Shown here: piece after piece, positions 46,801-53,873 of the stretch
How the letters are laid out: each line of letters opens with the position of its first letter
How positions within the stretch are numbered: the first letter of the stretch is position 1
Assembly (NCBI RefSeq): GCF_011064615.1
Contig: NZ_JAALJH010000001.1
Span: 248,001 to 312,000, forward strand
Direction: 5' to 3'
Origin: Aquisphaera insulae
GTDB taxonomy: Bacteria > Planctomycetota > Planctomycetia > Isosphaerales > Isosphaeraceae
DNA length: 64,000 nucleotides
Position numbers and translations under genes: made by a program
Notes under the pieces: model-generated
The model's database searches: none
What the model saw: the letters and a program-made list of their open reading frames with translations, nothing else
Told to the model about the DNA's origin: nothing

Positions 46801-49800
46801 CGGGAACTCCATCATCTACGGCTCGACATCGGGCACCACCTCCGTCGTCGGCGGGGCGGGGAACGCGACGGTCATCGGCGGCGGCGGTAACTCGATCACC
46901 TACGGCTCGACAGCGGGCACCACCTCGGTCGTCGGCGGATCGGGGAGCGCGACCGTCGTGGGCGGCGGCGGAAACTCGATCATCTACGGGAGCACCTCCG
47001 GCACCACCTCGGTCGTCGGCGGGTCAGGCAACGCGACCGTCGTGGGCGGTGGCGGAAACTCCATCACCTACGGGAGCACTTCCGGAACGACCTCGGTCGT
47101 CGGCGGGGCGGGGAACGCGACGGTCATCGGCGGCGGCGGGAACTCGATCATCTACGGCTCGACATCGGGCACCACCTCCGTCGTCGGCGGGGCGGGGAAC
47201 GCGACCGTCGTGGGCGGCGGCGGAAACTCCATCATCTACGGCTCGACATCGGGCACGACCTCGGTCGTCGGCGGGTCCGGCAACGCGACCGTGGTGGGAG
47301 GCGGCGGCAACTCCATCATCTACGGCTCGACATCGGGCACGACCTCGGTCGTCGGCGGGTCCGGCAACGCGACGGTCGTCGGCGGCGGCGGCAACTCGAT
47401 CACCTACGGCTCGACGTCGGGCACGACCTCGGTCGTCGGCGGATCGGGGAACACGACCGTCGTGGGCGGCGGCGGAAACTCCATCATCTACGGGAGCACC
47501 TCCGGCAGGACCTCGGTCGTGGGCGGGGCGGGGAACGCGACCGTCGTGGGCGGCGGCGGAAACTCCATCATCTACGGCTCGACGACTGGCACGTCCTCGC
47601 TGGTCGGGGGGAGCGGCAATGCCACCATCGTCGGCGGCGGCGGCACCAGCATCATCTACGGCGGGACCGGGAATGACTCGCTGGTCGCGGGATCCGGTCC
47701 GGCCACGCTCCGAGGGGGCGGCGGATCGGACATCATCCGCGGGAATGCCGCGAGCTGGCTGATCGAGCAGGTGCCGTCGAACAACGGGACCACCCAGACG
47801 GCCACCCTGACCGACACCTCGCTGGTGGTCCCCGGCCACCAATCGGAGACGATCGACGGCGTCGGCCATGTGGTGATCTCGCTCGGCAACGGCCAGTTCC
47901 TGCTGGACGCTTCGCAGACAACCAGGGGGGTCAAGCTCATCGGCGGGGCCGGGGCCAGCACCATCCTCGCCGGCTCGGGCGCGGACTCGCTCGTCGCCGG
48001 CTCGGGCGCGGACTCGCTCGTCGGCGGGGCCGGTCACGACTCGTATTACTTCGGTCCCGACGCATCCGGGACCGTCACGATCGACGACGTCAGCGATTCC
48101 GGCGAGACCCTGGACTTCTCGCAGTTCTCGGCCGGCATCACGCTCGACCTCGAGAAGACGACCCCGCAGGCCGTGGCCCCGGGCGTGCTCACCCTGACGA
48201 TCACGAATCCGTCCGCCGTCACGCGGGTCGTGGGGACCGCCTACGCGGACCGGATCCTGGGGAACGGCGAGGGCGACACCCTGATCGGCAACGGTGGTGC
48301 CGACTATCTCGACGGCCGAGGCGGCGGGGCCACGGTCCAGGGCGCGGCGACCCAGGTGGTCTACCTGAACTTCCGCCCGGGTGCCGTGGACTACACCTCC
48401 CAGACGGTCCGGGACGCGATCCAGGCGCGAATCGCCGCGATCTACGGCGCCTTCAGTTTCGTCTTCACGCAGTCGGTCCCGCAGGGCGGCACGTATGCCG
48501 AGATCGACTTCAACGTGCCGGCCGGCACGTACCTCGGCGGCGAGGCGACGGCGCTGGACTGGAGGAACCTGGACCTGACCGGCTCGGCGACCGTCGACAT
48601 CAGCAAGTTCCTCCAGTTCCCCGGCCTCGTCGGCGTCGCCGGCCTGCCGGCGGCGACCACGCAGAATATCATCAACATGTCGGCGACCATCGCGGCTCAC
48701 GAGCTCGGCCACCTCAGCGGCCTGCTCCACGAGGATGCCTTCGGCGCCATCGGTTCGGGGGTATCGCTCACGCTCCTGGCCGACCCGAACCTGGATGGAT
48801 TCTATCCGGGCTATGGCGGCCCCTCCGGTGCAACCGAGACCGCCTACCACGTCATGGGCTCTCCGGCCTCGGTGGGCACGTCGCTCTACGACGCCACCCG
48901 CGTCACGTTCTTCGGCGAGCGCGAGGCGGTGAAGCTCGCGTTCGCGGACTCGGGGACCACGGTCGTCGAGGCTTCCGGCGCCAACAACTCGGTTCCCACC
49001 GCGCAGGCCCTGACGCTGACGCCCGTGGCGGTCCCGAACACGCTCCTGGTGGGGCAGAACGTCGGCAAGGCGTTCCAGGTCGCCGCGGTCGACGTGAATG
49101 CGGCCATCACCCTGGCGGACGATGGGACCAGCCACGTCGACTACTATTCCTTCACGGCGACCGCCGGGCAGCTCTTCAACTTCTCGGTCTTCTCGCAGAC
49201 GCTCACGCGCAACGGGACGCAGGTCATCGATCCGGTGCTGACCATCCTGGAGGCGGACGGCCACACGATCGTCCCTTACGGCTCGTTCGCCAATGGCACG
49301 TTCGTCCCGTTCGCCAGCGGTGCCGTCGCCAGCAACGACGACTCGTTCCAGGATCCGGACTCGGTCCTGTACGACGTGACCATGCCCTACACCGGGACCT
49401 ACTACATCCAGGTCAAGAATTACGTCCCCGTCAATGAGTTCAACATCGCCCTCAATTCGGCCGTCGGCCGCTACGAGCTGTTCGCCTACAGTTTCGCGGC
49501 CTCCGGGGCGGGGAGCGGCCTGAGTGCGCTCGAGGAGCTAATCCCCGGCAGCGATCCGGGATCGATGAGCGGAGACACGCTCATCGGCGGTTCGGGCATC
49601 GACACGCTGATCGGCAGCTCGGCGAACGACCTGATGGCCGTGGCCCCGGGGGACAAGGTCGTGGCCGGCTCCGGGGCGGCAACGATCGCCCCCCTGCCCT
49701 CCGCGCTCAGCGTCCAGGCGGTTGCCGGAGGATTCTCCGGTTCCTTCATCGCCGCCAACGCGTCGCTCTCTTACAGCGTGGTCTGGCACGTCACGACCAG

Positions 49801-52800
49801 TAACGGGCAGTCCATCGCGGACACTTCGCAGTCATTCGACGCGGGCGAGCTGAGCTCGACCGCGGCCACACCCCTCTCGTACAGCCTGCCGACCTCGGCT
49901 CCGGGAGTTTACGCGGTGACGCTCACCGTGACCGATGGTCTCGGGCTCAGCCGGTCCGCGAGGACGACCAGGACGATCGGCACACCGCTGGTCGTCGGCA
50001 TCTCCCTGGGCAACTCGCCCGTCGTCGGTCCGATCCTCGACACCATCGGAACTCCGATCACACTGACCGCCACCGGCGCGACGACCTATGCGTGGACCGC
50101 GACCCTCGACGGGGCGAATGGTCCCGAGGCGACGGGCTCCAGCCCGAGCTTCGTCTTCACGCCGGGCGCCTCGGGGACCTACACGATCAGCCTGGCCGCC
50201 ACGGATGCGTTCGGGCAGCAGTCCGTGAGCGTGGTCACGGTCCTGGTAGCCGCCCCCAGCGTGCAGATCCTTGGGGTTCCCGCGAACGGCTACGTGGCCG
50301 AGGGGTCGTCGTTCTCGCTCTCCTCGCTGACCAAGAATGCCCCGGCCGGCTCGAGCCTGGCCTGGACGATCGCGGTCGGCGCCGGGACGGCCGGGCCGGC
50401 CGTCGGCGGATCGAGCTTCACCTACACGCTCCAGGACGTCGGCTCGTACAACGTGACGCTCCGCCTGCTCGATGCGAACGGCCATGCGATCGCGGCGGCA
50501 TCCCAGCAGATCATCGGGATCGGCGTGGCACCGACGGCGGTCCTTTCGGGCGGACCGACCGGCTCGTCCAGTCCGGAGGGGACGGCCCTGACCTTCCAGG
50601 GCACGGCGTCCAGCGCGACGGCCGCCGCGACCGCCCTGGGCTACTACTACAAGTGGACCGCCACGCGGGGAGGCGTGACCTATGCGAGCACCTCGACCGG
50701 CACGCTGAGCACGTCGCCCTCCTCGTTCGCCTTCACGCCCGGGCAGGCCGGGACGTACGTCATCCACCTCTCGGCCGTGGACTCGCGCGGCTTCGAGGGC
50801 CTGGAGGTCACCCGCTCGGTCGATGTCACCGCCGTCCCGCCGACGGTCGCCATCACCGGGCTCCCCGCCAACGCCACGGCGGTCGTCGGATCGACGCTCT
50901 CGCTGGGGGCGTCCGTCACGGCCGCGACGGGTCCCCTTCAAGGCGCCGGCTTCTTCAACACCTGGACCGTCGCGTACGCGGGGATGACCTATGGCCCCTA
51001 TTACGGTTCCGGGCTGAATCTGACCACCAACGGCGTGGGGCTGTACGCGATCACGCTCAGCTCGGAGGACGCCGAAGGGGTCTCCGGCCAGACGACGGCG
51101 GTCGTCAACGTCGTGGACGTCGCGCCCGTGGTGTCTCCGACGGCCGGCAGCCTGGCGGCGACGCAGGGGAGGATTTCGACGTTCGCGCTCGGATCCGTGG
51201 CCGGTCCCGGACTGGCCCTCGGCCAGGGCACGCTCCTGGTGAACTGGGGCGACAGCACGTTCTCGTCGTACCCGATCTCGTCCGCGGGGACGCTCCCCCT
51301 GGCCTCTCACGCCTACAGCCTGGCCGGCTCCTATACCGTCTCGGTCGGCGTCACGGACGTCTATGGAATGCAAGGCTCCGCGACGCTGACCGCGGTCGTC
51401 TCGGGTATCGCTCCCGTGCCATCGATCCTCGGCGTCCCGTCCTCCTGGGCGGCCGGCGTGCCGGTCACCCTGGGAAGCTCGGTGAGCGTGGCTAGCCAGG
51501 CCGAGGCGGCCTTCGGCCTGTCGTACTCGTGGACGGTGACGAAGGATGGGGCCGCATACGCGATCCCGGGGAACCCGGTCACCAACCTCTCGAGCTTCAC
51601 CTTCCAGCCCACGGTGGCCGGCGCCTACGTGATCACCCTCTCCGCGACCGGCCACAACGGCCTGGTGGGGCACGCCTCGACGAGTTTCACGATCAACCAG
51701 ACGGTCTCCGTCGTCAGCGTGACGGCCACCAGCGCCTCGTACAGCGGCTCCGCGTATGGGGGCTCGCCGGTCACGACCGTGAACGGGACAGCGACCACGC
51801 AGGGCGTCGCATACAGCTATTACCTTCAGGGCTCGACCACGCCGATCGCGGCGCCCGTTCATGTCGGGTCGTACACGGTGAAGGCCAGCTACGCCGGTTC
51901 GGGCCTCTACACCCCGGGATCGGCCTCGGCGAATTACGCGATCAACCCGGCCTCGACGTCGGTGACCGGCTCGAGCTCGGGGGTGGCATTCGGCGGCTCC
52001 AGCCTCATCGCGACGATCACCTCGGCCGCGGGGATCCCGACCGGGAGCGTCTCCTTCTACGACAGCACCACCATGACCGCCCTGGGGTCGGCCCCGGTCG
52101 ACGCCACGGGAAAGGCCACGATCACCCCCTCGATCCCCCTGGGGGCGGGTGTCCATTCCATCCTCCTGACGTTCACGAGCACCTCGGGGGATTTCAACGG
52201 CTCGAGCGCGAGCTTCGCCGTCAACAGCCAGGCGTCGATCTACGTGCTGAACGCGACGGCCTCCGCGGCGATCAGCGTCTCGGGAAGCTCGGTGGTCACC
52301 GTGCCGGGGACAATCCAGGTCGCCTCGAGCTCGTCGACGTCCGTCGTGCTCTCGGGCGCCTCGAGGCTGAACGCGGCGTCCATCGGCGTGTACGGCGGGA
52401 CGTCGGTCTCCGGGAGCTCCGGCTTCAGCGTCACCCCGACCAGGCTCACGAGCCGCCCGGCCGATCCGCTCGCCGGCCTGCCGGTCCCCTCCGCCACCGG
52501 CCTGGCGACGAAGGCGGCCGTGAACGTCGCCGCGAACTCGGTCGTGACGATCTCGCCGGGGATCTACCCGTCGATCACGGTCGCCGGCAGCGGCAAGCTG
52601 ACCATGCAGGCGGGGACCTACGTGATCACGGGCGGCGGCTTCAGCGTCAGCGGCGCGGGCTCCGTCACGGGTTCCGGTGTGTTCATCTACAATGCCGGGA
52701 GCAACTACAACGGCGGGTCGGGGAGCACGTTCGGCTCGTTCGCGCTCGGCGGCAGCGGCACCATCAACCTGACGCCGCCGACCTCCGGCACCTATGCGGG

Positions 52801-53872
52801 CGTCTCGATCTTCCAGTCCCGCGACAATACCCGCCCCATGTCGCTCAGCGGCGCGGCCGCGGCCCAGCTCGGAGGGGGGACCATCTACGCCCCCGCCGCG
52901 GCCCTCAGCCTGAGCGGCAGCACCCAGGTCGGAGGGACCGGAGCGGCAAGCAGTAGCCTGATCGTCAGCACGTTGACTCTCACCGGTGCCACCGGCGCCT
53001 ATCAGTTGGCAAGCGGATCGGCACCGTCGATGACCGTCTCCACCTTCAACTGGATCACCGCCCCGGTGCTGACGCTGGCGGCAGTGGACGACACCGGGGC
53101 GGGCCTCGATCCCGCCAAGCTCGCCGATCTGGGCGCCGCGATGTCTTACGTGAACCAGGCCCTTGCGGCCTTCGGGGTGAATCTCTCGTGGGCCGGAGAC
53201 GCCACGACCGCCGACGTCATGCTCCACTTCGCGACCACGACACCCGCGGGCGGGGCTGATGACGGTGTGATCGGTTACACGACGGCCCAGAACGACGTCT
53301 ATTTCGTGGATGGCTGGAACTACGCCACGTCCCTCGATCCGGCTCAGACCGGCCCGGATCAGTTCGACTTCATGACCCTGGCGATCCACGAACTGGGGCA
53401 CGTCCTGGGGCTCGGTGAGAGCGACGATCCCGGCTCGGTCATGTATGAGTACCTGTCGCCGGGGACCGTCCGCCGCGAGTTCACGACCTCGAACCTGACC
53501 CGGATCAACACCGACGCCGATCGCTTCATGAAGGTCGCGGCGGCACCCAGCGCCCACCAGCGGGTATCCTTGTCTTCGACTCCGCGGCTCGCCTGGGACC
53601 CGGGGATCGTCACCTCGTCTGCGGCCCCGAGCGCGATTCCGGGCGCGAAAGGCCTGGGAAAGAGCGCCGCCACGAGGCCCCGAGTCGCGATCCCATCGAG
53701 CCGATCTGGGCGAGCCATCCTTCAAGGCACGATCCGGGTCGACATGGGGCCCTCCGCCGGAATCTCGTCCGATGACTCCAGCCGGGCCGCCCTCATCGAC
53801 CTGGCGATCGACCAGGCGAGCGTCGCGGGAGGGCTGCTGCCGCGTGTGGCGAAGCGGCCCGGCCGAGGCTAA
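37865..53872 (+). CDS. Giant multidomain surface protein with two metzincin-type protease domains
   Basis: 5335 residues. ATG 37865 is chosen because AGGAG lies 9 nt upstream; an ATG 27 nt earlier lacks one. Approximate order: planctomycete export motif LEDRRLMA (38-45); beta-helix cassette with GAGSLRQA (48-225); autotransporter-type strand repeat (385-415); FhaB-like repeats (490-1560); second strand repeat (1818-1850); second SLRQA cassette (1996-2215); PKD/Ig-like domains (2315-2720); 28-residue beta-roll repeats (2912-3275) and more RTX-like turns; metzincin 1 with HELGHLSGLLH (3612-3622) and VMGSP Met-turn; prepeptidase-like domain (3735-3890); Ig-like domains (3940-4780); Gly/Ser beta-helix; and matrixin-like metzincin 2 (5062-5220) with HELGHVLGLGE at 5175, where Glu replaces the third His. 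It is probably an adhesin or surface-fibre protease. Two glycosyltransferases follow immediately. Confidence 0.85.
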   Translation: MSNSSRARGSFRNESPKVRRASARHRRALAFTPWMQSLEDRRLMAVFLVTNTGDAGAGSLRQAITDANSSGGADTIDFSIGSGLQTISPLSSLPALTDTVTIDGTTQPGFVGTPLIRIDGSSAGGSNGLVLGVGSDGSTVRGLGIANFSADAIVLASGSNVVEGNWIGINATGTSAAGNAVGIFATSSSNVIGGTTAAQRNVISGNTYGVYLSSASSNSLLGNYIGTDAAGTSAVANGYGVYLTNSALNTIGGATAADANVISGNASGGVFFDDSGFINWLQNNLVGVKADQSADLVNSGTAVVISAGDIVRVAGTFTGDVSVLGFLDLRGNSVTINGGLFGSGTVANNGTSTPATLTINGNGTFDGNIQDGGSATTALTIGGGSQVLTGTNTYSGGTTISAGTLQVGNGGSTGSLGSGPVVDNGTLIYDFFNGINVSNPISGSGTLNLSSTNGSITQSAGVTVANVIAGASSGIDLSGGGNSITSFSASNTSSGAIRLTNSSATLSIIGVTQAGSVAGSDMTVIQTGALSIDGAVATTAAANGGISLGSTGAMTVNSSIIAGGAGSVTLTANLAGTTPGNFTGILANVPGAIIESTAGNVSFQGTGGDTGDHNAGVMIGAGALVRITGGTGKITLDGTGGLSSGRGNFGVYVTDAGTSLTTGGGNIVLTGTGRGIGSSDYSNGVNLNNGAQVSAGGSGTITVQGVGGGGSGGYNSGIYMIDASTLLSTNGGDISITGDGGIPGDEGITLDSGIISASGSHSVTLTSTVAASGRIYVGASVSSGSGAINITSARDIDVSNLSTTGTLTTSSAIGTSVVAAVGTFHASNTTSGAISLTNTSTTLTITGIDQSGTAGGSDVTIDQTGSLSVTAAISTTAAANGAISLTSTAGMTFTGAVTAGGSGDLSVIANQAGVTSGTFDGVFINGPTLQSGTGSVLVRGTAGSSAVGGRGVIVQGGGRVITTGGTGTVTIQGTGGTATNAGQEGVVISGSGFVVTSGGGDVSIIGTAGGFGASAANIGVVVNTGVLVTAGGTGKVTVQGTGGGVNTNNNWGIQVLGTVTSSGGDVIVTGVGGGAGGGASNAGVIVNNLITAGGTGTVNVTGTGNGGNGVLVTGTGTVMSNAGDVSITALVSGLVVNPGTAVIAPGAHSVSLTASNGVISIQGTVSSSSGAINATTSNGLSETGAGRFSTTGTLTVSAVTGILLSGAGANSVGGFSAFNATSGPIRLDNTAATLSVIGITQNATGASTDVTINQTGDLMISGAVSTIAGNNSTLSLTSSGATTINAGISTGGSGTVTLQANQAGTTAGTFDGLTVNALGSITTASGNLSIQAVGGTAGGSGVNINGGADVHVGGTGILGITGTAGGGTGGSGVEIFGTFGGTAVVSSSGGSVTVTGNGHQSYGVLLFQGGQITGATSGNTVLVQGMATTSGIGVYVVSISADVSQISSGGGNVQVVGFGAGTWQGVVVNGSGGPNTALITTSGGNSVSVTGYGGGIGANGSGVEVSQYGAITSSGGPVFVQGVGSTSAYGISIGGAGLPAYVTNPGGGSISLTADSLNIASGASVSAGTGPVTIVDNATGTPINLGGADVLSGTPTLGLSAAELSAITAGMLYIGSSTSGAITVSAAINRSSPTDMILQSGVGGDLSFVGSGVINSAGGSVQLWTSGTHAITSTTGAIDVIAGAGSVFLTAGTGGIGASGNPLIVSGTLLSSTSGGSSSQFLFVAGSITIGPGGLNPGGGGTLELDGGTFTLGGSNRINDAASLNVNGGTFSLGTFSETVDTVTLTSGSITGSTGVLTSTNTIQTQGGTISAILAGGNGLTQTTTGSTTLAGANTYTGTTTINGGALLVNGSLAGPVLVSAAGTLGGSGSVGSVTNQGTVSPGNSPGILTINGNYVQTGTLLEQVQGTNPVTPDFDRLIITGNVTLGGTLNPVLLAGYLPSLGNSYQILDNNGASPISGTFAGLAQGARFVFDRRFFTISYTGGDGNDVVISASGLAVTNTNDAGAGSLRQAILYANSSTGAEEVDFGIAGAGVQTISPLSGLPAITHPVTIDGSSQPGYIGSPLIRLDGTSAGAVPGLWFSTGSDGSTVQDLVIGHFGGSAGTGILLNSNNNRIQGNLIGTDATGTVSAANTNGVSITGTGNTIGGVTANLPNTIAYNTADGVQVISGTGNAIRGNAIFGNGGLGIELGTSGVPSQNVLGGAGAGPNLSQNYPVLTSVTYSAANGTRITGDLNTAPGTTVYVDLYSNPGVILPAYGQGQIYLGTVVVTTGVSGGAQFTFNAPALGLGSIISATATDAAGNTSEFSFDLAEDNPPSATMIARIGATPGTSFNVGQPITFDATGSISPDSYPLTYSWDYGDHTTGIGLTSSHAYAYDGTYVVTLTVNDGHGGIESTTRALTINRVPLLLTLSALPASIAAGTPLLVSGTVTDAAFNPVTIALNWGDGSAPTTLNLAAGVTTFSASHTYLSVLPGGLPAAITVSAVDAPNPAAMPPTAPLVPLTTSTPFDAGGSTGQLVTSINVVAPPISVSGLTQTATSIHENDSISLTGSIVDPYPQASHIVTIDWGDGAGSVSTVALNPGVFSFSGTHRYLNNPTGVAAGSYPIVVTVTNDHGQAATLSRSVTVANVTPSIAIQALAPPDASSLVPLQAVVTDPGTLDPHTYQWSVNGIAVAGANQPVFLFNPKDFATSTGGTYVVSASVGDDVGATSQVTASLLIGPSTPGHTIVLLGAGGGQVTVTVDAQPVGTFTPGNFVVFYTASTGNRVTIDPSLTQPAALVSTPGGSNTLVAGSGDDTLVSARGKDTLIGTTGPTTFVLVLTGDDPVLQGSTGLNTIDLSQTPQDVTLDLGLTTPQVVDSGGDVIQLASGTFQKAIAGSGNVTLYAANGVASTLIGGTGNARLFAGTTGNSTIIGGSGNATVVGGGGNSIIYGTTAGTTSVVGGSGNATVVGGGGNSIIYGTTAGTTSVVGGSGNATVIGGGGNSIIYGSTSGTTSVVGGAGNATVIGGGGNSITYGSTAGTTSVVGGSGSATVVGGGGNSIIYGSTSGTTSVVGGSGNATVVGGGGNSITYGSTSGTTSVVGGAGNATVIGGGGNSIIYGSTSGTTSVVGGAGNATVVGGGGNSIIYGSTSGTTSVVGGSGNATVVGGGGNSIIYGSTSGTTSVVGGSGNATVVGGGGNSITYGSTSGTTSVVGGSGNTTVVGGGGNSIIYGSTSGRTSVVGGAGNATVVGGGGNSIIYGSTTGTSSLVGGSGNATIVGGGGTSIIYGGTGNDSLVAGSGPATLRGGGGSDIIRGNAASWLIEQVPSNNGTTQTATLTDTSLVVPGHQSETIDGVGHVVISLGNGQFLLDASQTTRGVKLIGGAGASTILAGSGADSLVAGSGADSLVGGAGHDSYYFGPDASGTVTIDDVSDSGETLDFSQFSAGITLDLEKTTPQAVAPGVLTLTITNPSAVTRVVGTAYADRILGNGEGDTLIGNGGADYLDGRGGGATVQGAATQVVYLNFRPGAVDYTSQTVRDAIQARIAAIYGAFSFVFTQSVPQGGTYAEIDFNVPAGTYLGGEATALDWRNLDLTGSATVDISKFLQFPGLVGVAGLPAATTQNIINMSATIAAHELGHLSGLLHEDAFGAIGSGVSLTLLADPNLDGFYPGYGGPSGATETAYHVMGSPASVGTSLYDATRVTFFGEREAVKLAFADSGTTVVEASGANNSVPTAQALTLTPVAVPNTLLVGQNVGKAFQVAAVDVNAAITLADDGTSHVDYYSFTATAGQLFNFSVFSQTLTRNGTQVIDPVLTILEADGHTIVPYGSFANGTFVPFASGAVASNDDSFQDPDSVLYDVTMPYTGTYYIQVKNYVPVNEFNIALNSAVGRYELFAYSFAASGAGSGLSALEELIPGSDPGSMSGDTLIGGSGIDTLIGSSANDLMAVAPGDKVVAGSGAATIAPLPSALSVQAVAGGFSGSFIAANASLSYSVVWHVTTSNGQSIADTSQSFDAGELSSTAATPLSYSLPTSAPGVYAVTLTVTDGLGLSRSARTTRTIGTPLVVGISLGNSPVVGPILDTIGTPITLTATGATTYAWTATLDGANGPEATGSSPSFVFTPGASGTYTISLAATDAFGQQSVSVVTVLVAAPSVQILGVPANGYVAEGSSFSLSSLTKNAPAGSSLAWTIAVGAGTAGPAVGGSSFTYTLQDVGSYNVTLRLLDANGHAIAAASQQIIGIGVAPTAVLSGGPTGSSSPEGTALTFQGTASSATAAATALGYYYKWTATRGGVTYASTSTGTLSTSPSSFAFTPGQAGTYVIHLSAVDSRGFEGLEVTRSVDVTAVPPTVAITGLPANATAVVGSTLSLGASVTAATGPLQGAGFFNTWTVAYAGMTYGPYYGSGLNLTTNGVGLYAITLSSEDAEGVSGQTTAVVNVVDVAPVVSPTAGSLAATQGRISTFALGSVAGPGLALGQGTLLVNWGDSTFSSYPISSAGTLPLASHAYSLAGSYTVSVGVTDVYGMQGSATLTAVVSGIAPVPSILGVPSSWAAGVPVTLGSSVSVASQAEAAFGLSYSWTVTKDGAAYAIPGNPVTNLSSFTFQPTVAGAYVITLSATGHNGLVGHASTSFTINQTVSVVSVTATSASYSGSAYGGSPVTTVNGTATTQGVAYSYYLQGSTTPIAAPVHVGSYTVKASYAGSGLYTPGSASANYAINPASTSVTGSSSGVAFGGSSLIATITSAAGIPTGSVSFYDSTTMTALGSAPVDATGKATITPSIPLGAGVHSILLTFTSTSGDFNGSSASFAVNSQASIYVLNATASAAISVSGSSVVTVPGTIQVASSSSTSVVLSGASRLNAASIGVYGGTSVSGSSGFSVTPTRLTSRPADPLAGLPVPSATGLATKAAVNVAANSVVTISPGIYPSITVAGSGKLTMQAGTYVITGGGFSVSGAGSVTGSGVFIYNAGSNYNGGSGSTFGSFALGGSGTINLTPPTSGTYAGVSIFQSRDNTRPMSLSGAAAAQLGGGTIYAPAAALSLSGSTQVGGTGAASSSLIVSTLTLTGATGAYQLASGSAPSMTVSTFNWITAPVLTLAAVDDTGAGLDPAKLADLGAAMSYVNQALAAFGVNLSWAGDATTADVMLHFATTTPAGGADDGVIGYTTAQNDVYFVDGWNYATSLDPAQTGPDQFDFMTLAIHELGHVLGLGESDDPGSVMYEYLSPGTVRREFTTSNLTRINTDADRFMKVAAAPSAHQRVSLSSTPRLAWDPGIVTSSAAPSAIPGAKGLGKSAATRPRVAIPSSRSGRAILQGTIRVDMGPSAGISSDDSSRAALIDLAIDQASVAGGLLPRVAKRPGRG
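46598..47689 (+). repeat. 84-nt tandem repeat encoding a 28-residue beta-roll unit
   Basis: Twelve near-identical 84-nt units (46598-47605) and a diverged thirteenth. Each unit encodes three turns, GGSGNATVV, GGGGNSIIY and GSTSGTTSVV. The spacing is that of RTX nonapeptides, but the calcium-binding Asp at position 6 is Ala or Ser. Unit variants (S/A, V/I, SII/SIT, TTAG/STAG/STSG) are mixed along the array, as expected from unequal exchange or gene conversion. Confidence 0.9.
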
Positions 53873-53873
53873 G

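Noticed and set aside
46598-47605. CRISPR-like regular repeats
   Set aside because: The units are adjacent 84-nt coding repeats with no spacers, and they stay in frame with the giant protein.
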